Shown here piece after piece: positions 17,913 through 25,499 of a DNA stretch of 64,000 nt. Source of the stretch: Siminovitchia sediminis (GTDB lineage: Bacteria; Bacillota; Bacilli; Bacillales; Bacillaceae_C); contig NZ_JBHUEO010000004.1 in the NCBI RefSeq assembly GCF_042680885.1, positions 1-64,000 on the forward strand. The letters are read 5' to 3'. The position numbers and the translations under genes are program-made. The notes under the pieces were generated by a model. The model was not told the origin of the DNA, made no database searches, and saw only the letters and a program-made list of their open reading frames with translations. How positions within the stretch are numbered: position 1 is the first letter of the stretch; each line of letters opens with the position of its first letter.

Positions 17913-17955
17913 AAAAAGCCAGTATCACTGAGGTTATTCAGTGTTCTGGCTTTTT
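17913..17955 (-). terminator. Terminator after rpmG
   Basis: A long hairpin, arms AAAAAGCCAG(T) and CTGGCTTTTT with an inner ATCACTGA/TTCAGTG stem, directly follows the rpmG stop codon. It separates rpmG from yqgN. Confidence 0.85.
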
Positions 17956-17960
17956 GGTCA

Positions 17961-18110
17961 TTATTTTGTTTCACGATGCAGTGTAACCTTTTTTTCTCTT
18001 GGGCAATATTTTTTAAGCTCAAGGCGGTCAGGATTATTACGTTTGTTTTTAGTTGAAATATAATTGCGTTCATTGCACTCCGTGCAAGCCAATGTAATAT
18101 TCACACGCAT
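17961..18110 (-). CDS. rpmG: 50S ribosomal protein L33
   Basis: A 49-residue ribosomal protein with the typical basic sequence and the zinc-ribbon-type cysteines: CTEC near residues 9-12 (MRVNITLACTEC) and one further cysteine in KKYCPRE. The second pair appears incomplete (KYCP only), so this may be a zinc-free or partial C-/C+ variant. GGAGGGATAG precedes the ATG. Too short for most automatic gene callers to rate highly but unmistakable. Confidence 0.95.
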   Translation of the reverse strand: MRVNITLACTECNERNYISTKNKRNNPDRLELKKYCPREKKVTLHRETK

Positions 18111-18322
18111 GTCTATCCCTCCAAACTTCATGGCATTCTTCTATTTTTAGGACTTTTCTATAATACCATTAAATCAATTGAAATACCAGTCTGTAAATGT
18201 CAAATTTATATGACCTGTATTGAAAATTGTTGCTGGAAATACAAGAAAATTTCCTGATTTCCATAGCTGAAAATAATTGGATATGATATAAAAGAATGGA
18301 AAACATCAATTGAGGTGAAACA

Positions 18323-18709
18323 ATGAATACCGTCATCATCGTTTTGTTATCTTTATCCACAGTGCTTTTCATCATTTCAATGTTTCAAAAAGATAAATTA
18401 AGCCAATTTGAAACAGAATTTGAAGAACTAACCATGACACTTCTTCAGGAAAATCATAACCTTAAAAAAAGAATCGGGGTGCTGGAAGAAGAGCTTTTGC
18501 TGGAAAAGCAGCTGATCGATGCTCCAGTCCTTTCAGCGAAGAGGAAAGCATCCCCTCTAGTTGTACATGAAGTGCTCAAAAACCAAGTGATTGCACTGCA
18601 TCAGCAAGGAATGGACCTGCAGCGGATAGCCAGTCAATCTTCCCTGCCTGTTGACACGGTAAAACATATTATAAAGGATCGCCAGGATCCCGCCGGGAGG
18701 ATGATTTAG
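18323..18709 (+). CDS. Membrane-anchored coiled-coil protein with C-terminal helix-turn-helix, SwrB/DUF6115-like
   Basis: A 128-residue protein: one N-terminal membrane helix (about residues 3-20), a coiled-coil region (QFETEFEELTMTLLQENHNLKKRIGVLEEELL), a linker, and a C-terminal segment of about 40 residues (VLKNQVIALHQQGMDLQRIA...DTVKHIIKD) that looks like a resolvase-type helix-turn-helix. This architecture is that of SwrB/DUF6115 proteins, which sit next to the fla/che operon in B. subtilis; I infer relatedness from layout, not alignment. It forms an operon with the next gene. Confidence 0.6.
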   Translation: MNTVIIVLLSLSTVLFIISMFQKDKLSQFETEFEELTMTLLQENHNLKKRIGVLEEELLLEKQLIDAPVLSAKRKASPLVVHEVLKNQVIALHQQGMDLQRIASQSSLPVDTVKHIIKDRQDPAGRMI

Positions 18710-18712
18710 TAT

Positions 18713-19147
18713 ATGAATAAACATAGGACCAGAATGGCCGCATCTATTCTTTTAATGACAGCAATAATTTTGGTCATCATCCAAAATAATCAGTTAAAAA
18801 GCAATGCGGCATCGTCACCCAAAGAAGGACTTATGGAAGTGAAAAAGTCAGATTATGAAGGTCTTAAAAAAGAGTCTGAACAATGGAAATTGAAGTATGA
18901 ACAGCTGAAAAAAGAAAAGAGCAAAGAGCAGCAAGTGGTGAAAGTCATGCATTTACATATACAGGATGGAATGACTTCAAAAGATGTAAGCAAACAAATG
19001 GAGGAAGCCGGCGTTATTGATGATGCAGACTCATTAAATGAATTCCTGGCATCTCAAAATTGGCAGCAGGCCATTCAAATTGGAAAGTATGAAGTGAACA
19101 GCGAAATGAGTATAAAGGAAATTGCAGAAATCATTACAGGCAGCTAA
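18713..19147 (+). CDS. MltG/YceG-like short membrane-anchored protein
   Basis: A 144-residue protein: signal-anchor helix (about 8-25), a Lys/Glu-rich coiled coil (about 40-70), and a C-terminal domain with the pattern VKVMHLHIQDGMTSKDVSKQM...IGKYEVNSEMSIKEIAEIITG. That pattern is the LysM-like N-terminal domain of MltG (YceG), the lytic transglycosylase terminating peptidoglycan glycan strands. The catalytic part is absent, so it is probably a peptidoglycan- or MltG-interacting protein. Only three bases separate it from the SwrB-like gene; terminator follows. Confidence 0.65.
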   Translation: MNKHRTRMAASILLMTAIILVIIQNNQLKSNAASSPKEGLMEVKKSDYEGLKKESEQWKLKYEQLKKEKSKEQQVVKVMHLHIQDGMTSKDVSKQMEEAGVIDDADSLNEFLASQNWQQAIQIGKYEVNSEMSIKEIAEIITGS

Positions 19148-19189
19148 AGTGTTCCCTCTACTTTACACCTTACCCTCTCTTTAAAAAAT

Positions 19190-19214
19190 AAAGCAGGCTT
19201 GGCGGCCTGCTTTA
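19190..19214. terminator. Bidirectional terminator
   Basis: AAAGCAGGC and GCCTGCTTT arms with A/T tails on both sides. It ends the MltG-like operon on the plus strand and pbpA on the minus strand, and overlaps the last codon of pbpA. Confidence 0.85.
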
Positions 19215-21293
19215 TTCTTCATCTTCATCCTCATTTTCACCGGATGAACCATCCGTGTTATTCTTTAAATCAAAATAAGCCCTTAAAACCCGCTTGCCGA
19301 TATCAGAATTAATGGTGTTTGGAGTACCGCCCTTTACATAAGCTGAAGGTACAATGACAGACATGGCTACTTCGGGATTCTGATAAGGAGCATAAGCTAC
19401 AAGGGAAAGATTCCAGACACCTGTACCCCTGTCAAAGGTTTCTGCTGTTCCGGTTTTTCCAGCAGGACGGTATGGCTCTCTTGCAAAAGCTTTTCCTGTT
19501 CCATTAGCTTCATGAAAAACTCCCCAAAAACCGCCTTGCACCCTTTCAATCCATGATTCTGGAGCGTTGATGCGATTTAATACTTTCGGTTTGATTTCTT
19601 CCGCAATTGGTCCGATTTCCTCATCGGCCTCTGATGGCTCCCGAATTTCTTTTACAATATGAGGCTTCATCCGATAGCCGCCATTGGCAATCGTCGAAAC
19701 ATATTGTGCCAGCTGTAAAGGTGTGTATGAATCATACTGCCCTATGGCAAAGTCCAGGGCATTACCGGCATCTGCATTTTCAATAGAACCGCGGAACCCT
19801 ATTTGTTCACCCGGTAAATCAATGCCTGTCTGGACACCCAGACCAAATTGGCTGAAATACTTTCTCATTTCCGTGAATGCTTTTGCTTTATCAATGATCA
19901 GGGATTGGTTCCTCCTGTATTGGCCGTCACCCATCGCAATGGCTATCTTATACATATAAACGTTAGAAGAACGGACAATCGCTGTATGATCATTAAGATA
20001 CACGTTCCCGCCCCTGTTAAAATGGGAGCTTTTTGGCTTGGATCCTTTAATATATAAAGGCTCATCCAACAATACATCCCCCGGCGCTATGGCGCCGCTC
20101 ATGTATCCTGTAAGAACTGTGGCTCCTTTGACCGAAGATCCGACAACATAGGAAGTAGTAAAATTGCCGGCCGCAAAGTCATTGAAAGTGTATTTTCCTT
20201 CATCTTCATTATATGAATATTGCTTACCAGACATGGCCAGAATCTCTCCGGTATTCGGGTCCATCAGCGTAACAAATGCACGGTCAAGCAGACCTGTTCC
20301 GCCTCTCGCTTTGGCTTTCCGGAGCTCTTCTTCAATAATTTTATCTACTTCCTTCTGCAATTCCATATCGATCGTGAGGATAAGATCTTTACCGCGTTTC
20401 CCTTCGTGGAGAATGTTTGTTTCAATCACAGAACCTGACCGTGTTACATTTTTTATTTTTTCCTTTTGGCCCCGCAGCACATCTTCATACTGCAGTTCAA
20501 TATAACTCTTTCCCACCCGGTCATTCCTGCTGTATCCTCGTGACATATAGTAATCAAGCTTTTCACTTGGAAGACCGTTTGTAACATTCCCAAGAATAGA
20601 TCTTAATGTATCCCCGTATTCATATTTGCGGTCCCAATCCGTTGAGGTATCCACTCCGGGTAATTTGGACAGCCTCTCACTTACTTTGGCATACTCTTCG
20701 GCCGAAACTTCTTCATTTTTTACGATCTGCGGAGTGAGCGCATATCCGCTTGTAAGTTCCCGATAAATAGCCAAGACTTCCAAGTCTTCTTCCGTAAGGC
20801 TGGACAGTTCCTCTTCGGTAACCCGCTCACGTTGAAGCTTATATATTTTGTCATCATCTTCCTTGTACTTTTCCAGTTCCTCATCGGTCACTTTTTTGGC
20901 CGCTTCATCCGGATGTGTCATTAAGTAGTAATCGATCTTATCCCTTTCAGTGATATCCTCCGTATCTTTATCAATTAACTGTGCAAGTTTCTGTGCCGTT
21001 TCAAGCGTTTCTTCCTGATCAAATTTATTGGGAATCGTATAGGTAATGGCTTTTTTCGGCTCATTATCAACGATCAGCCTGTGTTTTCGATCATAAATTT
21101 TTCCGCGGGGTACCGACTTATTGACAGTAATGTCCTCTGTTCTCTCTACTTCCCGCTTTGCATCTTCACCGTGTACAATCTGAATCACTCCGAGTCGGAG
21201 AATCAACAGCGAAAATAGCAAAAAGACAACAAAAAACAGCATGTTCAACCTGATGGAAACATGGTTTTTCTTTTTTTCCTTATTGTTTGCCAT
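19212..21293 (-). CDS. pbpA: Penicillin-binding protein 2 (class B transpeptidase), PbpA type
   Basis: A 693-residue class B penicillin-binding protein with a short cytoplasmic tail, one membrane helix (about 15-37), a dimerisation domain and a transpeptidase domain. Active-site motifs are S-S-V-K at about 386-389, S-S-N at 442-444 and K-T-G at 613-615. By position it is the orthologue of B. subtilis PbpA (PBP2A), the elongation-type enzyme cross-linking side-wall peptidoglycan with RodA. The C terminus is Asp/Glu-rich. ATG lies 9 bases after GGAGAA. Confidence 0.95.
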   Translation of the reverse strand: MANNKEKKKNHVSIRLNMLFFVVFLLFSLLILRLGVIQIVHGEDAKREVERTEDITVNKSVPRGKIYDRKHRLIVDNEPKKAITYTIPNKFDQEETLETAQKLAQLIDKDTEDITERDKIDYYLMTHPDEAAKKVTDEELEKYKEDDDKIYKLQRERVTEEELSSLTEEDLEVLAIYRELTSGYALTPQIVKNEEVSAEEYAKVSERLSKLPGVDTSTDWDRKYEYGDTLRSILGNVTNGLPSEKLDYYMSRGYSRNDRVGKSYIELQYEDVLRGQKEKIKNVTRSGSVIETNILHEGKRGKDLILTIDMELQKEVDKIIEEELRKAKARGGTGLLDRAFVTLMDPNTGEILAMSGKQYSYNEDEGKYTFNDFAAGNFTTSYVVGSSVKGATVLTGYMSGAIAPGDVLLDEPLYIKGSKPKSSHFNRGGNVYLNDHTAIVRSSNVYMYKIAIAMGDGQYRRNQSLIIDKAKAFTEMRKYFSQFGLGVQTGIDLPGEQIGFRGSIENADAGNALDFAIGQYDSYTPLQLAQYVSTIANGGYRMKPHIVKEIREPSEADEEIGPIAEEIKPKVLNRINAPESWIERVQGGFWGVFHEANGTGKAFAREPYRPAGKTGTAETFDRGTGVWNLSLVAYAPYQNPEVAMSVIVPSAYVKGGTPNTINSDIGKRVLRAYFDLKNNTDGSSGENEDEDEE

Positions 21294-21380
21294 TTCTCCA
21301 GTCCTTCCTCCCTGGTTCCTACACTACATTTTATAAGAAAAAACAATAATTTTCTACAGGAAGGACAAAGATTTTATTGA

Positions 21381-22595
21381 TTATGAAGAATACGTGACAT
21401 GTACTTTTTGGAGAAGCAATGCCGCCAAACCATGTCCGGTACCGAGAATCAGCAGTAAAATCGGGATGCTTTGCTGTTCATTAAAAAACACAATGGCTAC
21501 GATAAAAGACAAAACGGAAACAACCCGTCCCATATTTAAAAAGACTTCCTTGACGACAATATATTCGATGCGCATTTCCGCAGCTTTCCAGCTTTTTCCG
21601 ATCACATCATAAGTCATGGAGAAGTATGGAACCAGCATGATCGGGTACGCAATAGCAATGGCAGCTGCATAAATAAGCAAACGGGCATAGCTCATATCGA
21701 AAATGATGATAAAGATTGACAAATACAGAAGGAATCCTCCTAAAAGCATGGCTTTCTTTCTTCTGCTGTTTTTAATAAACTTTCCTGCAAGCATATAAGC
21801 AATAAATGAAATTCCAGCGTTGACCAATCCAAATGTTCCAAGGGCCAATTCACTTCCTGTGGAAATAAAAACAAAGACAGAGATCACAAAAATAAAGGTT
21901 CCATCCCTAAATCCCTGCAAAAAATGTGCGTTTGTTATATATTTCCAGTTTCGATTGCGTTTCCTCTCCCTTATGACTCTCACAAAGCAATATACCCCGT
22001 CAGCCGGTCGTCTTTTAATAAAGAAACTGACAATAACAGCCAACGCGAATAATGCCAGGGAAATTCCAAAAATAAGAGAATACCCGATATCCGATTCAAA
22101 TCGTGTAATGAGAAAACCGGCAGAGATAGGGCCGACCACTCCTCCGGCGGAGGTAAGCGTGCCGAGAAATCCATTAAAGAAATCGCGTGTTTCGGGTTCA
22201 GTAATCTCAAATGTAAGGACATTAAAAGCAAGCCAGTAAAATCCGTAACCTATTCCTATCAGGCTTCCCAGTGTAATTAAATAATCCTGGGCCCGCTCTC
22301 CCAAAAGCAGTACCATTAAAAAAAAGATCGTCAAAAAAGCAACGCCTATGCGCAGGACGATCACCCGGTCCACTTTTTTCGCCCATCTTCCGGCCAGTAT
22401 AAACGTTAAAGGCTGCAGTACTACAATAGCCAGATTGTAAAGGGCCAAATCAATGAACTGTCCTGATTGCTTCCATAAATAAATATTGACAAACGTATTG
22501 GAGAGAGCAATGCTCAGTGAATACAAGCCGCCAATGAGCAGAAGCAACCCCAGGTCTTTCGGTACATCGTCATTTCCTAATAGTTTTTTCAACAT
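21381..22595 (-). CDS. yqgE: MFS transporter YqgE
   Basis: A 404-residue protein with about 12 predicted membrane helices and the central cytoplasmic loop typical of the major facilitator superfamily. By position it is the orthologue of B. subtilis YqgE, whose substrate is unknown. The ATG at 22595 (MLKKLLGNDDVPKDLG) has AAGGGGAG six bases upstream, which lies inside the longer frame beginning at 22616. It precedes pbpA by 87 bases. Confidence 0.85.
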   Translation of the reverse strand: MLKKLLGNDDVPKDLGLLLLIGGLYSLSIALSNTFVNIYLWKQSGQFIDLALYNLAIVVLQPLTFILAGRWAKKVDRVIVLRIGVAFLTIFFLMVLLLGERAQDYLITLGSLIGIGYGFYWLAFNVLTFEITEPETRDFFNGFLGTLTSAGGVVGPISAGFLITRFESDIGYSLIFGISLALFALAVIVSFFIKRRPADGVYCFVRVIRERKRNRNWKYITNAHFLQGFRDGTFIFVISVFVFISTGSELALGTFGLVNAGISFIAYMLAGKFIKNSRRKKAMLLGGFLLYLSIFIIIFDMSYARLLIYAAAIAIAYPIMLVPYFSMTYDVIGKSWKAAEMRIEYIVVKEVFLNMGRVVSVLSFIVAIVFFNEQQSIPILLLILGTGHGLAALLLQKVHVTYSS

Positions 22596-22649
22596 ACAGT
22601 ACTCCCCTTCACACAAGTTATTTTTTGTGAAAGGAGAGGAATTATACTA

Positions 22650-22890
22650 GGAAAAGCGCAGGGCGGCTGGACAGTAGCAACAAACACTGGAGGAATACCG
22701 GGGAGGACTGCTCTTTGCCTTTATTGGTTTTTCGGAGCGACTCAAGCTCCTGCTGCCCGGAGCTGAGGAAAGGCAGAGGCCCCTTGAACAGCCTCGACAT
22801 GCTTAAGTCAGTTCCGAGGAGCAGCCTTTCAGACGCCACAGGGAACTGGCTTATGACCACGCACAGGTGTATTGAAGCGACTTTGCCCCT
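22650..22890. repeat. Decayed palindromic intergenic repeat
   Basis: The 518-base gap between yqgE and sodA has no convincing gene. It is unusually GC-rich and structured. CTCAAGCTCC pairs with GGAGCTGAG at 22741-22767, nested in GCCTTT/AAAGGC; AAGTCAGTTCC pairs with GGAACTGGCTT at 22805-22852. Pieces such as GGTCATAAGCCA, GTCGAGGCTGTTCAAGG (minus strand) and GAAAAGCGCAGG resemble a repeat family I know from Bacillus and Priestia intergenic regions. The right part, 22900-23065, shows nothing. Confidence 0.55.
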
Positions 22891-23070
22891 TGACAGAGGG
22901 GATTTTCTTTTTCTTCAAAAGGATTTTACCTTTAAAATGCTAACATATTTTGACTCATACAATCCTTCCGGAGGATTTCACATCTTTTTCATGCCATGCT
23001 TTCAATTCATCTCCTATTCCTTCCGTATTTCCGGGTTTCGCCATGATTGCCCGGGTCATACTTGACTTCA

Positions 23071-23102
23071 AAAAAAAGATCACCTGCACAAACAGGTGAT
23101 CC
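23071..23102 (-). terminator. Terminator after sodA
   Basis: GATCACCTG and CAGGTGATC form a perfect hairpin with a T run on the minus strand, 12 bases after the sodA stop. Confidence 0.88.
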
Positions 23103-23113
23103 TCTTCACAGCA

Positions 23114-23719
23114 TTATTTAGCTTCGTTATATAGTTTTTGAACTTCGTTCCAGTTAACTACATTCCAGAATGCTTTCATGTAATCCGGACGACGGTTCTG
23201 ATATTTCAAGTAGTATGCATGCTCCCATACATCAAGACCTAAAATTGGCTTTTTGCCTTCCATAAGCGGGCTGTCTTGGTTAGGTGTGCTCATGATTTCC
23301 AATTCGCCGTTATTCACGACAAGCCATGCCCATCCGGAACCAAAACGTCCAGCGCCTGCTGCCTGAAATTCTTCTTTGAATTTATCGAAGCTGCCAAACT
23401 TGCTTTCAATGGCATCTTTTAGATCGCCGCTAGGCTCTCCTCCGCCTTGTGGTGAAAGAAGCTTCCAGAATAAAGAGTGGTTTGCATGGCCTCCGCCATT
23501 ATTGCGTACTGCTGTTCTGATGTTTTCAGGAACAGAATCAAGATCAGCAATTAATTCCTCGACAGGCTTGTTGGCCAAGTCCGTGCCTTCCACTGCGTTG
23601 TTTAAGTTGGTAACGTATGTGTTGTGGTGTTTTGTGTGGTGAATGTTCATTGTTTCCTTATCGATGTGCGGCTCCAACGCGTCATATGCGTATGGTAATT
23701 GTGGTAATTCGTAAGCCAT
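23114..23719 (-). CDS. sodA: Superoxide dismutase [Mn/Fe]
   Basis: Dismutates superoxide to oxygen and hydrogen peroxide in the cytoplasm. The 201-residue protein has the four metal ligands: H27, H81 and the pair in LDVWEHAYY (D163, H167). Gly77/Gln-type residues around GGGHANHSLFW and the sequence as a whole are those of the Mn-preferring Bacillus SodA. GGAGGAG precedes the ATG. A good SigA-type promoter lies at 23781-23809 and a striking palindrome in the leader at 23745-23765. Monocistronic. Confidence 0.97.
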   Translation of the reverse strand: MAYELPQLPYAYDALEPHIDKETMNIHHTKHHNTYVTNLNNAVEGTDLANKPVEELIADLDSVPENIRTAVRNNGGGHANHSLFWKLLSPQGGGEPSGDLKDAIESKFGSFDKFKEEFQAAGAGRFGSGWAWLVVNNGELEIMSTPNQDSPLMEGKKPILGLDVWEHAYYLKYQNRRPDYMKAFWNVVNWNEVQKLYNEAK

Positions 23720-23744
23720 GATAAATCTCCTCCTATGTAATTTT

Positions 23745-23765
23745 TTGAATCATTAAATGATTCAA
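23745..23765. promoter_or_regulatory. Perfect 10-bp-arm palindrome in the sodA leader
   Basis: Arms TTGAATCATT and AATGATTCAA are separated by one base. The site lies about 9-29 bases downstream of the expected transcription start and ends about 25 bases before the sodA start codon. It could be an operator or an mRNA-stabilising 5' hairpin. It does not match the PerR or Fur consensus well. Confidence 0.55.
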
Positions 23766-23780
23766 TCGCATTCCACCAAT

Positions 23781-23809
23781 AGATTATCAAATATTGATAC
23801 CATGATCAA
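23781..23809 (-). promoter_or_regulatory. SigA-type promoter of sodA
   Basis: On the minus strand TTGATC (23804-23809) and TAATCT (23781-23786) are separated by exactly 17 bases, 60 bases before the sodA ATG. Confidence 0.65.
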
Positions 23810-23825
23810 ACTTTATGCTTGTCTT

Positions 23826-24308
23826 TTATAAAACCTGAAATAAGAAATATCCCACCATAAATAGCTGTATCATTGCTTTTGTAATTACACTGCCTACAAA
23901 ACCAAGAACCGACCCTACACCAATTTTGACGGCATCTTTAAATCCTGTTTTATGGACTAATAACTCACCGGCTACTGCTCCGATAAATGGTCCGACTAAG
24001 ATCCCGGCAACCGGAATGACAAACGGCCCTGCCAGAAGCCCAATGGTGCTGCCCCATATTCCTGCTTTTGAACCACCAAATTTCTTGACGCCCAATAGAT
24101 TGGCCAAATAATCTGCCGTAAATATTAAAAGAACGAGCAAAATCTGTATTGCCCAAAACAGAAAGGAAAAAGGTTCAAAAGAGAAAAAGACACCATATAA
24201 CAGGAATGCCCCCAGCAAGAGCAAAACACTTGGAATCACAGGGTATATAAGTCCTGCAAAAGCAAGAATGACCGCTATGATAATGATTGACCAATAAAAG
24301 ATATCCAT
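23826..24308 (-). CDS. yqgC: DUF456 family membrane protein YqgC
   Basis: A 160-residue protein made of four to five hydrophobic helices, several with glycine-zipper character (GFVGSV, GIWGSTIGLLAGPFVIPVAGILVGPFIGAVAG). This is the DUF456 (YqgC) family, of unknown function; small channel- or pore-like assemblies are possible but unproven. ATG at 24308 with AAAGGAGG ten bases upstream. The frame extends to 24386 but would overlap the divergent yqgB leader. Confidence 0.88.
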   Translation of the reverse strand: MDIFYWSIIIIAVILAFAGLIYPVIPSVLLLLGAFLLYGVFFSFEPFSFLFWAIQILLVLLIFTADYLANLLGVKKFGGSKAGIWGSTIGLLAGPFVIPVAGILVGPFIGAVAGELLVHKTGFKDAVKIGVGSVLGFVGSVITKAMIQLFMVGYFLFQVL

Positions 24309-24463
24309 ACAAGATTTCCCTCCTTTTCTTTTATAGCTATACCCCTCTACCTTCATGGGACGCATTATTTTCGACTTTTTTGTCAAACTTTCGGCAATCT
24401 CTTGAAACTCTTAATGACAAAGATCACAATATGTATATACGGATGAAGGAAGTGAAAGTTTTG

Positions 24464-24988
24464 ATGAAAGTTTCACTTATAACGATTTTTTTAAAAAGTC
24501 TATATTCCCCTGGGGAAATTGCCAAATACCGGTTTCTTACGATTGGGAAAACCATACAATATGTTTTTATATTGTCTTTATTTTTATCCCTCCACGGCAT
24601 TTATGATGCTGTGGTCCATAATCCTTTTTCTACAGAGCAGTATGGAGATGAAGCTTTCGACGATGGTTCAAAGATCTTTATGACCTTGATTGTCATAGTC
24701 ATGACATATGGTTTAAACAGCGGCCTTCTTTTTTTGGGCATTACCATGATAGCCAGTTTCGGGGAACCGCTGGCGAAAACCTGGGGGAGGAAACTCCCTT
24801 ATCGGCAAAGTTGGAGACTGACCGCTTGCAGTATTACTTTGCCGGTTGTCCTTTTTGGTTTACTTTACTTATTTGGTTTTGGAGAATCTTATTTTTTACT
24901 TATCGCGCTGGCCATGTCAGTTGCAATAATCGCTGCATCCATTAAATGTATACCAAAACCAAGAGTAAAAAAACAAATAAATGAATAA
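24464..24988 (+). CDS. yqgB: DUF1189 family membrane protein YqgB, compact form
   Basis: A 174-residue protein. The start FLKSLYSPGEIAKYRFLTIGKTIQYVFILSL is diagnostic for DUF1189, and four to five hydrophobic helices follow. The usual large extracytoplasmic segment between the first and second helices is reduced to about 40 residues, so this is a short version of the family. The ATG at 24464 has GAAGGAAGTG upstream; an ATG at 24443 is possible. It is divergent from yqgC; function unknown. Confidence 0.78.
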   Translation: MKVSLITIFLKSLYSPGEIAKYRFLTIGKTIQYVFILSLFLSLHGIYDAVVHNPFSTEQYGDEAFDDGSKIFMTLIVIVMTYGLNSGLLFLGITMIASFGEPLAKTWGRKLPYRQSWRLTACSITLPVVLFGLLYLFGFGESYFLLIALAMSVAIIAASIKCIPKPRVKKQINE

Positions 24989-25041
24989 TGTCTGCCCCCT
25001 CAGCATAAATATGGGACAACCTATCATTGAGGGGGATTCTA

Positions 25042-25374
25042 GTGAAAAAAATCGCAGCCATTTTCGTTTTACTGATTGTTGCATACAGTGTGTATTATGA
25101 TTTGACAAAAGGTACATTAACTATTGACAATGCTGCAACTGCGGCAAGTTCAAATCCCGATGTCCCTCATGAGCAATCCTTATCCATGCCATACGAAACC
25201 ATAAAAACTACAACGGGGGATACTGTCATTTCAATTGCGGAAACTATTCATGACGGCCCTCTTCCTGTTTCGATCGAGCAGTTAATAGGGGATTTCCAGA
25301 AATTAAATCATGGAATTCAACCAGATGAAATACAAAGAGACACGGAATATAAATTCCCTGTTTACAGCCGTTAA
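25042..25374 (+). CDS. yqfZ: YqfZ-like protein with N-terminal anchor and LysM-like domain
   Basis: A 110-residue protein with an N-terminal signal anchor (MKKIAAIFVLLIVAYSVYYDLTKGTL), a linker, and a C-terminal segment (TGDTVISIAETIHDGPLPVSIEQLIGDFQKLN...) reminiscent of LysM repeats that bind peptidoglycan. The start is GTG at 25042, 8 bases after GAGGGGG. This matches YqfZ, which in B. subtilis also precedes ispG. Confidence 0.75.
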   Translation: MKKIAAIFVLLIVAYSVYYDLTKGTLTIDNAATAASSNPDVPHEQSLSMPYETIKTTTGDTVISIAETIHDGPLPVSIEQLIGDFQKLNHGIQPDEIQRDTEYKFPVYSR

Positions 25375-25396
25375 GCGATTAAATACGACCAATGTA

Positions 25397-25426
25397 TTGT
25401 CAATTCGACAGAAACATTGATACAAT
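25397..25426 (+). promoter_or_regulatory. SigA-type promoter of ispG
   Basis: TTGTCA (25397-25402) and TACAAT (25421-25426) are 18 bases apart, about 70 bases before the ispG start. A short inverted repeat TGTC/GACA overlaps the -35 side. Confidence 0.6.
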
Positions 25427-25499
25427 AAACAAGGAAAACACCATGATGGGTATAAAAATAGAGACAACCCTCTATTTTTAAATAAAGGAGAGAATGACC

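Noticed and set aside
17961..18110. L33 annotated as a clear zinc-binding (C+) type
   Set aside because: Only CxxC near residues 9-12 and a single further cysteine are present, so the full four-cysteine set is not shown.
22642..22860. 72-codon minus-strand frame between yqgE and sodA
   Set aside because: No ribosome site or known family; the sequence is a set of hairpins, which explains the open frame by composition.
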